Positions 44,845-54,351 of a stretch of DNA of 64,000 bases are shown piece after piece; positions within the stretch are counted from its first letter, which is position 1; every line of letters begins with the position of its first letter. Source of the DNA: Rickettsiales bacterium (GTDB lineage Bacteria; Pseudomonadota; Alphaproteobacteria; Rickettsiales; SXRF01); contig JAWKXN010000001.1 of the NCBI GenBank assembly GCA_041396965.1, positions 868,001 through 932,000 of the forward strand, written 5' to 3'. The position numbers and the translations under genes are program-made. The notes under the pieces are model-generated. The model saw only the letters and a program-made list of their open reading frames with translations. It was not told the DNA's origin and made no database searches.

Positions 44845-45477
44845 ATGAATATATATTTAATACTTGTTGCTTTAATAGTTATGTGTCTTTTGATGATAAC
44901 CATTCCTGTTATCAAAAATAACAATATTACAAAAAATCATAAAACAATTTTTATTTTTATAATTTCACTAATATTCTTTTTTAGCGGCTTCTTATTCTAT
45001 AATAAATTCGGTTCTCCTGAGGTAATTAATTTACTTGCAAAGCGTAATGAGAATATAAGGCAAATTAAATCCCGCATTGTCACTAATTCATCACTGATAA
45101 AAAACAATCCAAAAAATATTAAAGCTTGGCTAGAGCTTGGTGATGATTTTATGGAAACAGGACAATTCGTGGCAGCATCAAATTCCTATAAACAGGCTGT
45201 TTTAATATCTAATGGCAATCCTGATATTATAATGTCCTATGTTTATTCGCTTATTATCGGAAATGATGGTAAAGTAAGTGAACACGCTAAAAAAAGCATT
45301 GATATAGTTTTAATGTTACAACCAAAAAATGAGCAAGCGAGATATTTTTCAGCGATTTATAAAATACAATCAGGAGAAGCGAAAGAAGCTATGAAAGAGA
45401 TGAAGGACTTATACAAATCTCTTGATAAAGACTCCCCACTGAGATCTATGATAGATCAGCAGATTGGTAGAAAGTAA
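44845..45477 (+). CDS. ccmI: CcmI-like TPR protein of cytochrome c maturation
   Basis: A 210-residue protein with two N-terminal membrane helices (about 3-20 and 33-50) and a C-terminal TPR region (NPKNIKAWLELGDDFMETGQFVAASNSYKQAV and onward). This is the CcmI/CycH layout that hands apocytochrome to the lyase. It is about half the length of typical CcmI proteins because the C-terminal periplasmic domain is absent. Confidence 0.85.
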   Translation: MNIYLILVALIVMCLLMITIPVIKNNNITKNHKTIFIFIISLIFFFSGFLFYNKFGSPEVINLLAKRNENIRQIKSRIVTNSSLIKNNPKNIKAWLELGDDFMETGQFVAASNSYKQAVLISNGNPDIIMSYVYSLIIGNDGKVSEHAKKSIDIVLMLQPKNEQARYFSAIYKIQSGEAKEAMKEMKDLYKSLDKDSPLRSMIDQQIGRK

Positions 45478-45497
45478 CTAAACAATCGTACTTTGTA

Positions 45498-46784
45498 TTA
45501 TCTTTTAGAGACAACTACAAGGCAGTCTATCGCTTTACGTTGTAATTTTCCACATAAACCGCCAGCCTCTCTTTCATCATTCAAAGGACCTACCCTAACG
45601 GTGTATTTAGCGTGTAAGGTTGAAGAAGAAATAAGCCTAGCTGAAAGATTTTTCATCATATACGCGTTTTCTTTTTTTATCTCCGCCCAGCGGCGTTTTG
45701 CTTCCGCTTTGCTGTCCGCTATAACTAACTGAACCCAAAAACTCGTGGTTCTTCTTATAGCCCTAAAAGGGACATTTTTTCTTTTTTGTAATTTACTTTC
45801 AGCTTTTGGTAGCCGTCTATTAATTTCTTTGCGCCTAGATTCATATTCTTTTGAATGTTCGGAAGCAACGTCAAGTGAAGAAAACCCTATATTATAGGAG
45901 CATTTCAAACCTGTATTGAATTTCATTATTATGTTATTACAGAATTCAAAAGCGGCTATCCCATTCCTAAATGTCCATATATTGACCTGTATACCACTTT
46001 TCCCATGTCTATTAAGCGGAGTTCTTACACTAGCGCGAAGACCAGAAGTTTCCTGACTATATCTGCTTCTAGCGTATCTCCATAAATTCCTACCTTCATT
46101 CTTACTAATAAGATTCTGTATGTTAAGGATCCCAGCTTCTTCGGAGGAAAATTTAGCGGGGAATATTTTCCTGACCCTACTAGTATCCCTATTGCCAACA
46201 AAAGCGGAGCCATTCCTAAATGATTTCTTTGTTCCAGAATTTATTATTACCACGTCATCAGACTCTATATTCTCAGCGGTTCCACTCAGTGGAACAGGCA
46301 TCGCCTCAGCTATGTCAACATTTGCCTCAATCTCTATGGTTGAGTTATAACGATCATTCTGCCAAGGGAATAACAATTTGTAACCTTCGGATGTTTCCAC
46401 TTCAGCGATATTAACCGAGACATTTGGTGGTGTTTCCGTGACTCCTGATATTACAAAGCAGGAGATACCTTTGCTAAACAAAAAATTACATATATCTTGC
46501 GCTTGAGTCTTGCTTCCGATAGAGCCAGCCTGAATAACATTCATCCTATCACCGCTACGTGTGACCACCGTTTTTGGATATAGACTAAGGTTTCCTAGCT
46601 TTGATTTATATTTAGATGACAAATCATCCCAATTATTTTCTACTTCCTCAATGCTGCCGTATTTGCCTATTTCCAGATAAAAATTATTAAATGCGCTAGC
46701 GTTCTTTGATGTCGTAATAGTTGCTAAGAAGATACTAAATATAATAAAAAAACTAGCAAATACAGAAAGTAAATTATTTCTCAC
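45498..46784 (-). CDS. exported protein with SPOR-type repeats
   Basis: A 428-residue protein with a signal peptide (cut near ASA-FNN). At least two SPOR-like modules are visible: residues about 30-110 (YLEIGKYGS ... VIQAGSIGSKTQAQDICNFLFSKGISCFVIS) and the last 85 residues (FWVQLVIADSKAEAKRRW ... YTVRVGPLNDEREAGGLC). A possible third lies in the middle. SPOR domains bind denuded septal peptidoglycan. GTG 46784 is chosen because GAAGAGG lies 5 bases upstream; ATG 46814 would add ten residues before the signal. Confidence 0.75.
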   Translation of the reverse strand: MRNNLLSVFASFFIIFSIFLATITTSKNASAFNNFYLEIGKYGSIEEVENNWDDLSSKYKSKLGNLSLYPKTVVTRSGDRMNVIQAGSIGSKTQAQDICNFLFSKGISCFVISGVTETPPNVSVNIAEVETSEGYKLLFPWQNDRYNSTIEIEANVDIAEAMPVPLSGTAENIESDDVVIINSGTKKSFRNGSAFVGNRDTSRVRKIFPAKFSSEEAGILNIQNLISKNEGRNLWRYARSRYSQETSGLRASVRTPLNRHGKSGIQVNIWTFRNGIAAFEFCNNIIMKFNTGLKCSYNIGFSSLDVASEHSKEYESRRKEINRRLPKAESKLQKRKNVPFRAIRRTTSFWVQLVIADSKAEAKRRWAEIKKENAYMMKNLSARLISSSTLHAKYTVRVGPLNDEREAGGLCGKLQRKAIDCLVVVSKR

Positions 46785-46935
46785 TTTAACCTCTTCAAGG
46801 ATTACGAATTTCAAATTTTCAGTGAGAATATAGCGCTTTTTGTGAAAACACCAATAATATTTTTACATTATCGGTAAAATATTAACAGAAATTCTAATTA
46901 ATAAATGTAAAGATACGAAAATAAAGAAATAATTA

Positions 46936-47010
46936 TGGAGGCCGAGGGGAGAATCGAACTCCCGAATACAGGATTTGCAGTCCCGTGCATTACCACTTTG
47001 CTACTCGGCC
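46936..47010 (-). tRNA. tRNA-Cys (anticodon GCA)
   Basis: A 75-nt cloverleaf on the minus strand. Acceptor GGCCGAG pairs with CTCGGCC. The anticodon loop CTGCAAA gives GCA, the T arm reads GGGAG-TTCGATT-CTCCC, and the 3' end TCCA is encoded. Confidence 0.96.
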
Positions 47011-47110
47011 ATAATAGCTATACAGCTAATTTTTATTCAAAAATTTATAGGAAACGACTATATATATCGTCACATATGCACTGGTCAAGCGTATTTGTTA
47101 AGCAAATACG

Positions 47111-48727
47111 CTACCCAGCTTTCTTTTTCTTATTTTCTTTTTTTGTCTCTTCACGTTCCTTACGTCTTTGATTAACCACCAGTTTACGGTATCCTTCAAG
47201 ATCGTCATTATATGGTTTACAAGTGCCATCAGCCACCAACCATAGCCTTTCAACCACAGCGTCCACCAAGTGCGGGTCATGGCTAACTAAAATCACCGCT
47301 CCCTTGTAATTATTTAACGCCTGAGTTAAAGCCTCGCGTGCGTCAATATCTAGGTGGTTGGTAGGCTCATCAAGTAACATGATATGCGGCGCGTCAAAAC
47401 TCATCAGGCAAAAAAGTAATCTCGCTTTCTCACCGCCTGATAAGTCACCGACTATCGTATCAGCTTTGTGTTTATCAAAACCAAACTTACTAAGCGCGGC
47501 ACGTATTTTTGATTCGGCCACTCCTTTCATCGCGTCTCTCATCACCTCAAACGGAGTTAAGGTAACATCTAACTCATCAGTCTGGAATTGAGCGAAATAG
47601 CCAACCCGTAATTTGCTAGATTTATGAATTTCTCCGCCAAGAGGCGACAAACGTTCAGCAAGCAGCTTCATTAATGTTGATTTACCATTTCCGTTCGCTC
47701 CTAGCAAGGCGATACGATCGTCAGAGTCAATCCGCAAATTTAATTTTTTAAGTATTGGTTTCCCCGCTTCATAACCTGCTTCAACATTTTCTAAAACAAT
47801 CATTGGTGATTTTTGTTCATCTGGTTCTGGGAATTCAAAAGCGGTTACCCTGTCTGCCATAACCGCGTCGACAATATCCATTTTCGCGATGGCCTTAAGA
47901 CGACTCTGTGCTTGGCGGGCTTTACTTGCCTTTGCCTTGAATCGGTCAATAAATTTTTGCATATGAGCTTTCTGTGCCATTTGCTTTTCATGCAATGCCT
48001 GCTGACCTAGTAATTGTTCCGCTCGTTTGCGTTCAAACTCATCATAAGTTCCTGTATACAGGTTTAACTTCTTGTTTTCTAAATGCGCGATGTGAGTAAC
48101 CGTTTTGTTCAAAATATCACGATCATGGCTAATAATAACCAGAGTTTCGGTGAATTTCATAAGGTGGTTTTCCAGCCATACCATTGCCTCAAAGTCTAAA
48201 TGGTTAGTAGGCTCATCAAGAAGCAGCAGATTCGGCTTACGAAATAACACGGAAGCTAAGGCAACACGCATCCTCCAACCTCCAGAAAAATCGGAAATAG
48301 GAGAGTTCTGCGCTTCATCATCAAATCCTAAGCCAGCTAGAATGGTTGCCGCTCTTGACGGAGCGTCATAAGCACTTATTTCCTCAAGACGGGTATAGAT
48401 ATAGCCTATCCTATCAGGATCAACGCAATGCTCGGCTTCCGCGAGCAACTCTGCCCTTTCAGTATCAGTAGCAAGCAGTACATCTATAACAGAGGTATCA
48501 TCTTCCGGCAAATCCTGACGTACCATACCAAGACTTGTGCCTTTTATCATTGTTATATCGCCGGAATCAGCCTGATATTCACCAGATATTAACTTAAACA
48601 ATGTTGATTTTCCCGTACCATTTGGACCCACAAGACCTACGCGGTGACCGGCGGGAATGCTTATAGAAACATTATCAAGCAACATACGTCCGGCTATACG
48701 GAAAGTAAGGTTATTTATAAAAAGCAT
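47111..48727 (-). CDS. ABC-F family ATP-binding protein (YheS/Uup-type)
   Basis: A 538-residue soluble protein with two ABC domains. Walker A motifs are GPNGTGKST (about residue 35) and GANGNGKST (about 340). Signature motifs are SDFSGGWRMR and GDLSGGEKAR, and Walker B is LLLLDEPTNHLD in both. The inter-domain linker with KAHMQKFIDRFKAKASKARQAQSR is the P-site tRNA interaction motif of ABC-F proteins, which act on ribosomes rather than transport. The C-terminus is short and basic, with no long Uup-type DNA-binding coiled coil. Confidence 0.92.
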   Translation of the reverse strand: MLFINNLTFRIAGRMLLDNVSISIPAGHRVGLVGPNGTGKSTLFKLISGEYQADSGDITMIKGTSLGMVRQDLPEDDTSVIDVLLATDTERAELLAEAEHCVDPDRIGYIYTRLEEISAYDAPSRAATILAGLGFDDEAQNSPISDFSGGWRMRVALASVLFRKPNLLLLDEPTNHLDFEAMVWLENHLMKFTETLVIISHDRDILNKTVTHIAHLENKKLNLYTGTYDEFERKRAEQLLGQQALHEKQMAQKAHMQKFIDRFKAKASKARQAQSRLKAIAKMDIVDAVMADRVTAFEFPEPDEQKSPMIVLENVEAGYEAGKPILKKLNLRIDSDDRIALLGANGNGKSTLMKLLAERLSPLGGEIHKSSKLRVGYFAQFQTDELDVTLTPFEVMRDAMKGVAESKIRAALSKFGFDKHKADTIVGDLSGGEKARLLFCLMSFDAPHIMLLDEPTNHLDIDAREALTQALNNYKGAVILVSHDPHLVDAVVERLWLVADGTCKPYNDDLEGYRKLVVNQRRKEREETKKENKKKKAG

Positions 48728-48916
48728 GTATTTCTTATCTAAAATATTACTTGGTTAAGCCTGTATATGTAGGCATTTGCTATTTCTTGTCTATTAATTA
48801 TTTAGATATACTTAATAAAATATTAAAAAACAAGTGGATAAGATAAACTAAATATTAACATTTTTAATTTAATATTATTAAAATTAATAAGAATAATTCT
48901 TTTATGGAGAAGTTCG

Positions 48917-49375
48917 TTGAAAGATATATATACAGAATCAATATTGTTAATTGAGCGTTTGCATAGACGGTTTCTTGATGTCGTGAAAGCTGAGTTAGAC
49001 AGGCTTAAAATAGACGATGTTAATAACGTCCAGACCCTTATCCTATATAACATAAATGGTGAGCAACTTACTATAGGTGAGCTTACTAATCGTGGCTACT
49101 ATCTTGGCTCTAATGTTTCTTATAATGTAAAGAAATTAGTTGAGAATGGCTATCTTATACAGGAAAGAGCGCCTCATGATAAACGTTCAATACGTGTGAA
49201 ATTATCAGATAAGGCTATGAGCCTCTGTGAGAAGGTAGATATGCTATACCAACGCAATGTTGATGAATTATCAAAAGAGACCAATCCTGTTGAATTATCG
49301 GCTCTTAATAATTCACTTTCACAGCTTGAGACATTTTGGTCTAACTATATAAATAATATCCACAAGATTAAGTAA
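48917..49375 (+). CDS. MarR-family winged-helix regulator (LdtR-like)
   Basis: A 152-residue regulator: helices (IYTESILLIERLHRRFLDVVKAEL), recognition region LTIGELTNRGYYLGSNVSYNVKKLVENGYL, and wing ERAPHDKRSIRVKLSD. The GYYLGSNVSYN segment is shared with LdtR, an alphaproteobacterial regulator of envelope and L,D-transpeptidase genes. TTG 48917 is the start, with GGAGA 6 bases upstream. Confidence 0.88.
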   Translation: MKDIYTESILLIERLHRRFLDVVKAELDRLKIDDVNNVQTLILYNINGEQLTIGELTNRGYYLGSNVSYNVKKLVENGYLIQERAPHDKRSIRVKLSDKAMSLCEKVDMLYQRNVDELSKETNPVELSALNNSLSQLETFWSNYINNIHKIK

Positions 49376-49400
49376 ATATACCAAGCATATTAAAAATATC

Positions 49401-50024
49401 TTACAATTTAGGAAGTCTCCAACGGTAACGATAGGCTAACACCCTTAATAATAGACCTATTATGGCGATCGCTAGTAAATCAACTGGAGTAATAACTTTA
49501 ATTTTATCCAAAAAATAAATAGAAGCCGCTACTAATATAGCGATACTCCCGTAAAATCCGCTATGAAGAACTTCTGGGATATTGTTTACCAAGATGTCAC
49601 GCAGTATAGCCCCTCCTGTCGCCGTAAGAAAAGCTAACATTATATAACCAAAAAATGGAGCGCCTATTACGGAAGCTACCAATGCTCCTGTAATTGCGAA
49701 TGCGACTAATCCAACAGCGTCACACACAACAAATAACCAGTTATTTTCAACGTGGGAATAACGATTTAACCTAAATATAGTTCCTAAAATTGTTACCGCG
49801 AAAACAATCAAAAATGGTTCATCACTAGATAGCGCTAACGGCATACGATTTACAAGCATATCTCTGATAATGCCTCCGCCATTTGCTGTTAAAAATGACA
49901 GCATAAATAATCCTATCCAGTCCAGTTTATTTTTTGTGCCTACAAGAAATCCAGAAATAGCAAACGCTATACTGCCTATCATAGACGCTAAATACATTGA
50001 TTGGGACTGCATTAATTCTTCCAT
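49401..50024 (-). CDS. trimeric intracellular cation (TRIC) channel family protein
   Basis: A 207-residue protein with about seven membrane helices and the duplicated UPF0126 motif: TANGGGIIRDMLVNRMP and TATGGAILRDILVNNIPEVL. Bacterial TRIC-family proteins conduct cations; some relatives transport glycine. ATG 50024 is preferred to an in-frame TTG at 50030. Confidence 0.9.
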   Translation of the reverse strand: MEELMQSQSMYLASMIGSIAFAISGFLVGTKNKLDWIGLFMLSFLTANGGGIIRDMLVNRMPLALSSDEPFLIVFAVTILGTIFRLNRYSHVENNWLFVVCDAVGLVAFAITGALVASVIGAPFFGYIMLAFLTATGGAILRDILVNNIPEVLHSGFYGSIAILVAASIYFLDKIKVITPVDLLAIAIIGLLLRVLAYRYRWRLPKL

Positions 50025-50100
50025 ACTCAATCATCTACACGAATAGCTGTTGATAATAATATATGGTTTATGCTCAGGACTAAATACCATGATATATATA

Positions 50101-50185
50101 TGGTGCGGATGGAGGGACTTGAACCCCCACGCCTCTCGGCGCTAGAACCTAAATCTAGTGCGTCTACCAATTTCGCCACATCCGC
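50101..50185 (-). tRNA. tRNA-Leu (anticodon TAG)
   Basis: An 85-nt class II tRNA on the minus strand. Acceptor GCGGATG pairs with CATCCGC, anticodon stem CTAGA/TCTAG encloses TTTAGGT (anticodon TAG), a variable arm follows, and TTCAAGT is the T loop. CCA is encoded. Confidence 0.96.
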
Positions 50186-50504
50186 AATAGTGATTAACTT
50201 GCTGTATAACAACATTATTATAGGAAATAACAGCAGGCGCAAGCTGCACGTAACAACCTGCGAGGGTCGGATATTAATTAGAGAAAAGATAATAAACAAG
50301 AAAAAAATATAAAAATATTTTATTTGCTTTTCTTTTTTATTTCAATTAGTTGATGTTAACAGCGGATTATTTATTATTTGCCTCTGGTAAATTCCTTGTG
50401 CTTACACTATATTTATATCAGTTATTTGCTAGTCATTAGGTGGCTTTATAGGTAAAACACCGCTTTAGTATAGTTGTTCTTTCAATTAATTTATTCGGGT
50501 TATC
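50186..50504. other. 319-base gap between tRNA-Leu and lon
   Basis: AT-rich, with long A and T runs at about 50295-50340 and a GCAGG/CCTGC pair (50233-50261) that may fold. It must hold the lon promoter. I could not find a convincing heat-shock (sigma-32) type pair of boxes, nor any short gene. Confidence 0.5.
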
Positions 50505-52919
50505 ATGCAGGACAAAATCTCTTCTGACACTTTTCCAATTCTTCCCCTTCGCGATATAGTGGTGTTTCCTTCTATGGTAGTTCCTCTTTTCGTTGGACGT
50601 GAGAAATCAGTGCGCGCTTTGGAGGAAGTAGTTAAGAATAACGGGAAAATACTGCTAGTAACCCAAAAAAGTGGTACTATAGACGAGCCAAGTAAAAATG
50701 ATATATATCATGTAGGAACTATAGGTAATATTTTGCAATTATTAAGATTGCCTGATGGAACTGTTAAAGTCTTGGTTGAGGGAGTAAGGCGGGCTAGAAT
50801 AAAAGAGTTTCTAACGGATAGTGATTATTTTCAGGTTGTCGCGGAAACAATTAATGAAAACCCAGGTAACGTTGAGGAAACAGATGCCATGTTCCGCACC
50901 GTAATCGGACAGTTTGAGCAATATGTTAAACTAAATAAAAAAATTCAGCCAGAAACTATAGGTACCGTAAGCAAAATAACAGATCCTAGTTTGCTTGCCG
51001 ATACGATTGCCGCTCATATGTCGGTTGACATAAACGAGAAACAAAAAATACTTGAGATGCTTACAGTAACTGAGCGTCTTGAGCATATTTTTTCTCTTAT
51101 GGAGAGTGAAATATCTGTTCTTAATACTGAAAGGCGTATTCGTTCACGGGTTAAGAGGCAGATGGAAAAAACCCAACGAGAGTATTATCTGAATGAGCAA
51201 ATGAAGGCTATTCAAAAAGAGCTTGGTGAGGGTGAGGATGGGAAAGATGAAATCGGTGAGCTGGAAGAGAAGGTAAAAAAACTTAAAATTTCTAAAGAAG
51301 GTAAAGAAAAAGCTCTCGGTGAGTTGAAAAAACTACGCTCTATGAGCGCTATGTCAGCGGAAGCTTCAGTAATTAGGAATTATATTGACTGGATTATCTC
51401 TATCCCTTGGAAAAAGCCTACTCGTATAATAAGTGATCTAAAAAACGCGCAAGATGTTCTGGATACCGACCATTATGGTCTTGAGAAGGTAAAAGAACGT
51501 ACGTTGGAATATCTAGCAGTTCAGCAGCGCATGAAACAGGTAAAAGGTCAGGTATTATGTTTGGTAGGACCTCCTGGTGTCGGTAAAACCTCACTCGCGA
51601 AATCTATAGCTCGCGCTACTGGTCGCAATTTTGTGCGTATCTCACTAGGCGGAGTTCGTGATGAGGCTGAGATAAGAGGACACAGACGTACCTATATCGG
51701 CTCTATGCCCGGCAAGATAATTCAATCAATGAAAAAAGCGAAATCAAGTAATCCACTCTTCTTGTTGGATGAAATAGATAAGCTTGGCTCCGATTTTCGT
51801 GGTGATCCAGCTTCCGCTCTGCTTGAGGTTCTTGATCCTGAACAGAATAAATCTTTCAATGACCATTATCTTGAACTTGATTATGATTTATCTGATGTGA
51901 TGTTTGTGGCGACTGCCAATTCGTACAATATGCCGCGCCCATTGCTAGACCGTCTTGAGATAATAAAGATTTCTGGCTATACTGAGGATGAGAAGCTCAA
52001 CATAGCTAAACGATATTTAATCCCTAAAACTATAAAATCGCATGGTATAAAAAGGGGAGAGTGGTCAATTTCTGATGAGGCTTTACGTGAGACTATTAGG
52101 TATTATACCAGAGAGTCAGGGGTACGTAATTTAGAAAGAGAAATTTCTAATATGACCAGAAAAGCAGTCAAAAATATCCTATTGGAAGATAAAAAATCTA
52201 TAAAAGTAACAGCCTCAAACCTTAATAAATTTGCTGGAGTACGCAAATATTCATATGGTGAAGCTGAAAAAGAGGATATGGTTGGGGTAGTAACTGGTCT
52301 TGCCTGGACTGAGGTTGGTGGTGATTTGTTGCTCATAGAAGCTGTAACTATGCCGGGTAAAGGAAAGAACTCCACAACAGGAAAACTTGGCGATGTTATG
52401 CAAGAATCGGTACAAGCGGCGATTTCTTACGTGCGTTCTCGTTCGCTTAGTTTTGGTATAATTCCACCGGTATTTCAGACTACTGACATCCATGTCCATG
52501 TGCCAGAGGGCGCTACCCCTAAAGATGGTCCTTCAGCCGGTATAGCTATGACAACTGCTATTGTATCAGTTCTGACCGGTATTCCTGTAAAGAAAAATGT
52601 GGCGATGACCGGAGAGGTTACCTTAAGAGGAAGGGTTCTGGCTATTGGTGGTCTTAAGGAAAAGTTACTAGCGGCTCTTAGGGGAGGTATTACCACTGTT
52701 CTTATACCACAGGAGAATGTTAAAGATCTTGAGGAAATCCCAGAAAATGTTAAAAAAGGTCTTGATATTATACCAGTTTCTACCGTTGATGAGGTGTTAA
52801 AAGAGGCGCTTACCGCCACTACTGAAGCAGTGGAATGGACAGATCCTAAGCTTAAAGAGTCCAATAATGGAACTGTCATTACCGGAAATGATGATAAATC
52901 AGGTGTTATAACCCATTAG
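50505..52919 (+). CDS. lon: ATP-dependent protease Lon
   Basis: A cytoplasmic AAA+ protease that degrades misfolded and regulatory proteins. LAN substrate domain at residues 1-200, Walker A GPPGVGKT at 355-362, LLDEIDKLG as Walker B, and the Ser-Lys protease domain with S677 in KDGPSAGIAM and Lys in GGLKEKLL. All parts are intact at 804 residues. The C-terminal 30 residues after VDEVLKEAL are a polar extension. Confidence 0.97.
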   Translation: MQDKISSDTFPILPLRDIVVFPSMVVPLFVGREKSVRALEEVVKNNGKILLVTQKSGTIDEPSKNDIYHVGTIGNILQLLRLPDGTVKVLVEGVRRARIKEFLTDSDYFQVVAETINENPGNVEETDAMFRTVIGQFEQYVKLNKKIQPETIGTVSKITDPSLLADTIAAHMSVDINEKQKILEMLTVTERLEHIFSLMESEISVLNTERRIRSRVKRQMEKTQREYYLNEQMKAIQKELGEGEDGKDEIGELEEKVKKLKISKEGKEKALGELKKLRSMSAMSAEASVIRNYIDWIISIPWKKPTRIISDLKNAQDVLDTDHYGLEKVKERTLEYLAVQQRMKQVKGQVLCLVGPPGVGKTSLAKSIARATGRNFVRISLGGVRDEAEIRGHRRTYIGSMPGKIIQSMKKAKSSNPLFLLDEIDKLGSDFRGDPASALLEVLDPEQNKSFNDHYLELDYDLSDVMFVATANSYNMPRPLLDRLEIIKISGYTEDEKLNIAKRYLIPKTIKSHGIKRGEWSISDEALRETIRYYTRESGVRNLEREISNMTRKAVKNILLEDKKSIKVTASNLNKFAGVRKYSYGEAEKEDMVGVVTGLAWTEVGGDLLLIEAVTMPGKGKNSTTGKLGDVMQESVQAAISYVRSRSLSFGIIPPVFQTTDIHVHVPEGATPKDGPSAGIAMTTAIVSVLTGIPVKKNVAMTGEVTLRGRVLAIGGLKEKLLAALRGGITTVLIPQENVKDLEEIPENVKKGLDIIPVSTVDEVLKEALTATTEAVEWTDPKLKESNNGTVITGNDDKSGVITH

Positions 52920-52938
52920 GGCTATGCTCTAGGATTCA

Positions 52939-53008
52939 AGAAACAAGAAGCACATTCATTAGGTCTAGTAAACTACTGGAGTAATCATTTGCTCAATTCC
53001 TTGTTTCT
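52939..53008 (+). repeat. long inverted repeat after lon, related to the CTAG-rich repeat
   Basis: AGAAACAAG (52939-52947) is complementary to CTTGTTTCT (53000-53008). Inside are further short pairs (AGTA/TACT). The segment CAAGAAACAAGAAGCAC resembles GGGAACAAGAAGCAC of repeat copy A at 20946. It may serve as part of the lon 3' end; no T-tract follows directly. Confidence 0.45.
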
Positions 53009-53182
53009 CTACGGAAAATATCATGAGACAACATATAATTATTATTGTTATATTTTAGTAATATAATAAACACTACCTTCATAAAAGCTTCATAAAATAT
53101 CCGTTTATTTTATAGTATACTGGCTGTTATAGTTAACTAACAGGCGAATATTCTACGCCATATTTTAAGAATTTTTTAACAA

Positions 53183-54316
53183 ATGACTGAAAAACAAAGA
53201 GAATCTTTATTAAAAGACGATATCCCAAACAGTGGGGATACAAATGCGTCTGCCGTAGACAAAACTCAAAACTCTATAAATAAAGAAATTACAAGGGAAA
53301 AATCCCTTGAAAAAGAGGCTAAGAAGCCACACCCTGAAATGAGCAAAGGGGAAAAAGTATTTAATTTTACAGCATACAATTTCCTTAATTATTGGGTGAA
53401 TCTAGTTTCGTCTATAGCGGTTGCAGACCGTTTTCTTAATGGTAAGGGTCGTGAAACTCTCGATGTTTGGATTAATAAAGCTACTCATGTAGCGAGAAAA
53501 ATAATGCCACTTAAAGTTGCTCATCATAATAGTAAAACGATGATTGAGACGTTTGTATTTACCAGTGGTGGCTTGTTTTTGCTCGCTCCTCTAAAAATAA
53601 TGGAGGACAATAAACGTAAAATTGTTCACTGGGTAAATAAAAAATTAGGAGTAAACCAAAAAAAAGCTGATGGAACAGAAAAAACACATGATGAAATTTA
53701 TATAGAACAAGAGCAGCCGAAACAAAGCTGGGGTAATGTGATTTGGAGAAGAATCCAAGCAACTGCTGTTGTGATAGGTGTCGGATCTGCTCTGGATTAT
53801 TTTGTTCGTGATAAAAACAATATATTACCACCGGAAAAATATAATATCGGTAATAATGAAATTATAACATACGAGGCAAAAGCAAAGGGTGGAAAGAAGG
53901 TGGTTTCTGATTATTCATTTAATAAAATAAATAAGCTTTCAGAAACTATGCGTGGTAAACCACTTAAACCAAAAGGTATAGTAGGGCGTTGGACAGAGCT
54001 TGCCATCCTTGATTCTGTATTTACGGTTATAACCGCCGTAATAATGAAAGTTACTAATGGCGCGAAAAAGGCTAAAATGCCAAAAGAGATAGATGAGACG
54101 AATCACCCTCCAGCTGATAAGGAATTGTTGAGCGATTCATATATCAATGAGGCAGTTACTGGTAGTACAAAAAATAAATTTACCAACAGGGTAGAGCGGA
54201 AAGACAGTATAACATCTATTGCTAAAAAGAATATACGTGATGAATTTACGCCACAAGAAAATTTCGCGGATAAATTAAAGTATGAAGAGCCAGCATTATC
54301 ACCTGTTGGAATATAA
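53183..54316 (+). CDS. unknown membrane-associated protein
   Basis: A 377-residue protein with a charged, Lys/Glu/Asn-rich N-terminus (about 55 residues). Two or three hydrophobic stretches follow (around 60-85, 122-140, 190-210 and 270-290), separated by basic segments. Motif-like parts are FTAYNFLNYWVNLVSSIAVADRF and MIETFVFTSGGLFLLAPLKI. The C-terminal 100 residues are hydrophilic. No signal peptide and no known family. A flavin oxidase gene starts 35 bases later on the same strand, so they probably form one unit. Confidence 0.65.
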   Translation: MTEKQRESLLKDDIPNSGDTNASAVDKTQNSINKEITREKSLEKEAKKPHPEMSKGEKVFNFTAYNFLNYWVNLVSSIAVADRFLNGKGRETLDVWINKATHVARKIMPLKVAHHNSKTMIETFVFTSGGLFLLAPLKIMEDNKRKIVHWVNKKLGVNQKKADGTEKTHDEIYIEQEQPKQSWGNVIWRRIQATAVVIGVGSALDYFVRDKNNILPPEKYNIGNNEIITYEAKAKGGKKVVSDYSFNKINKLSETMRGKPLKPKGIVGRWTELAILDSVFTVITAVIMKVTNGAKKAKMPKEIDETNHPPADKELLSDSYINEAVTGSTKNKFTNRVERKDSITSIAKKNIRDEFTPQENFADKLKYEEPALSPVGI

Positions 54317-54351
54317 TTGAGAATATAAAGTTTGAACAAAGGTTATTTATA

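Noticed and set aside
46935..47175. Plus-strand frames over the tRNA-Cys
   Set aside because: They run through a complete tRNA on the other strand and have no start signal.
50027..50312. Frames on both strands over tRNA-Leu
   Set aside because: The tRNA explains the sequence; the frames translate tRNA arms.
50186..50504. Heat-shock promoter for lon
   Set aside because: No CTTGAA-type box paired with a CCCCAT-type box at a proper distance could be found.
52475..52879. 134-codon antisense frame in the Lon protease domain
   Set aside because: Overlaps the catalytic Ser region of Lon in full; no independent support.
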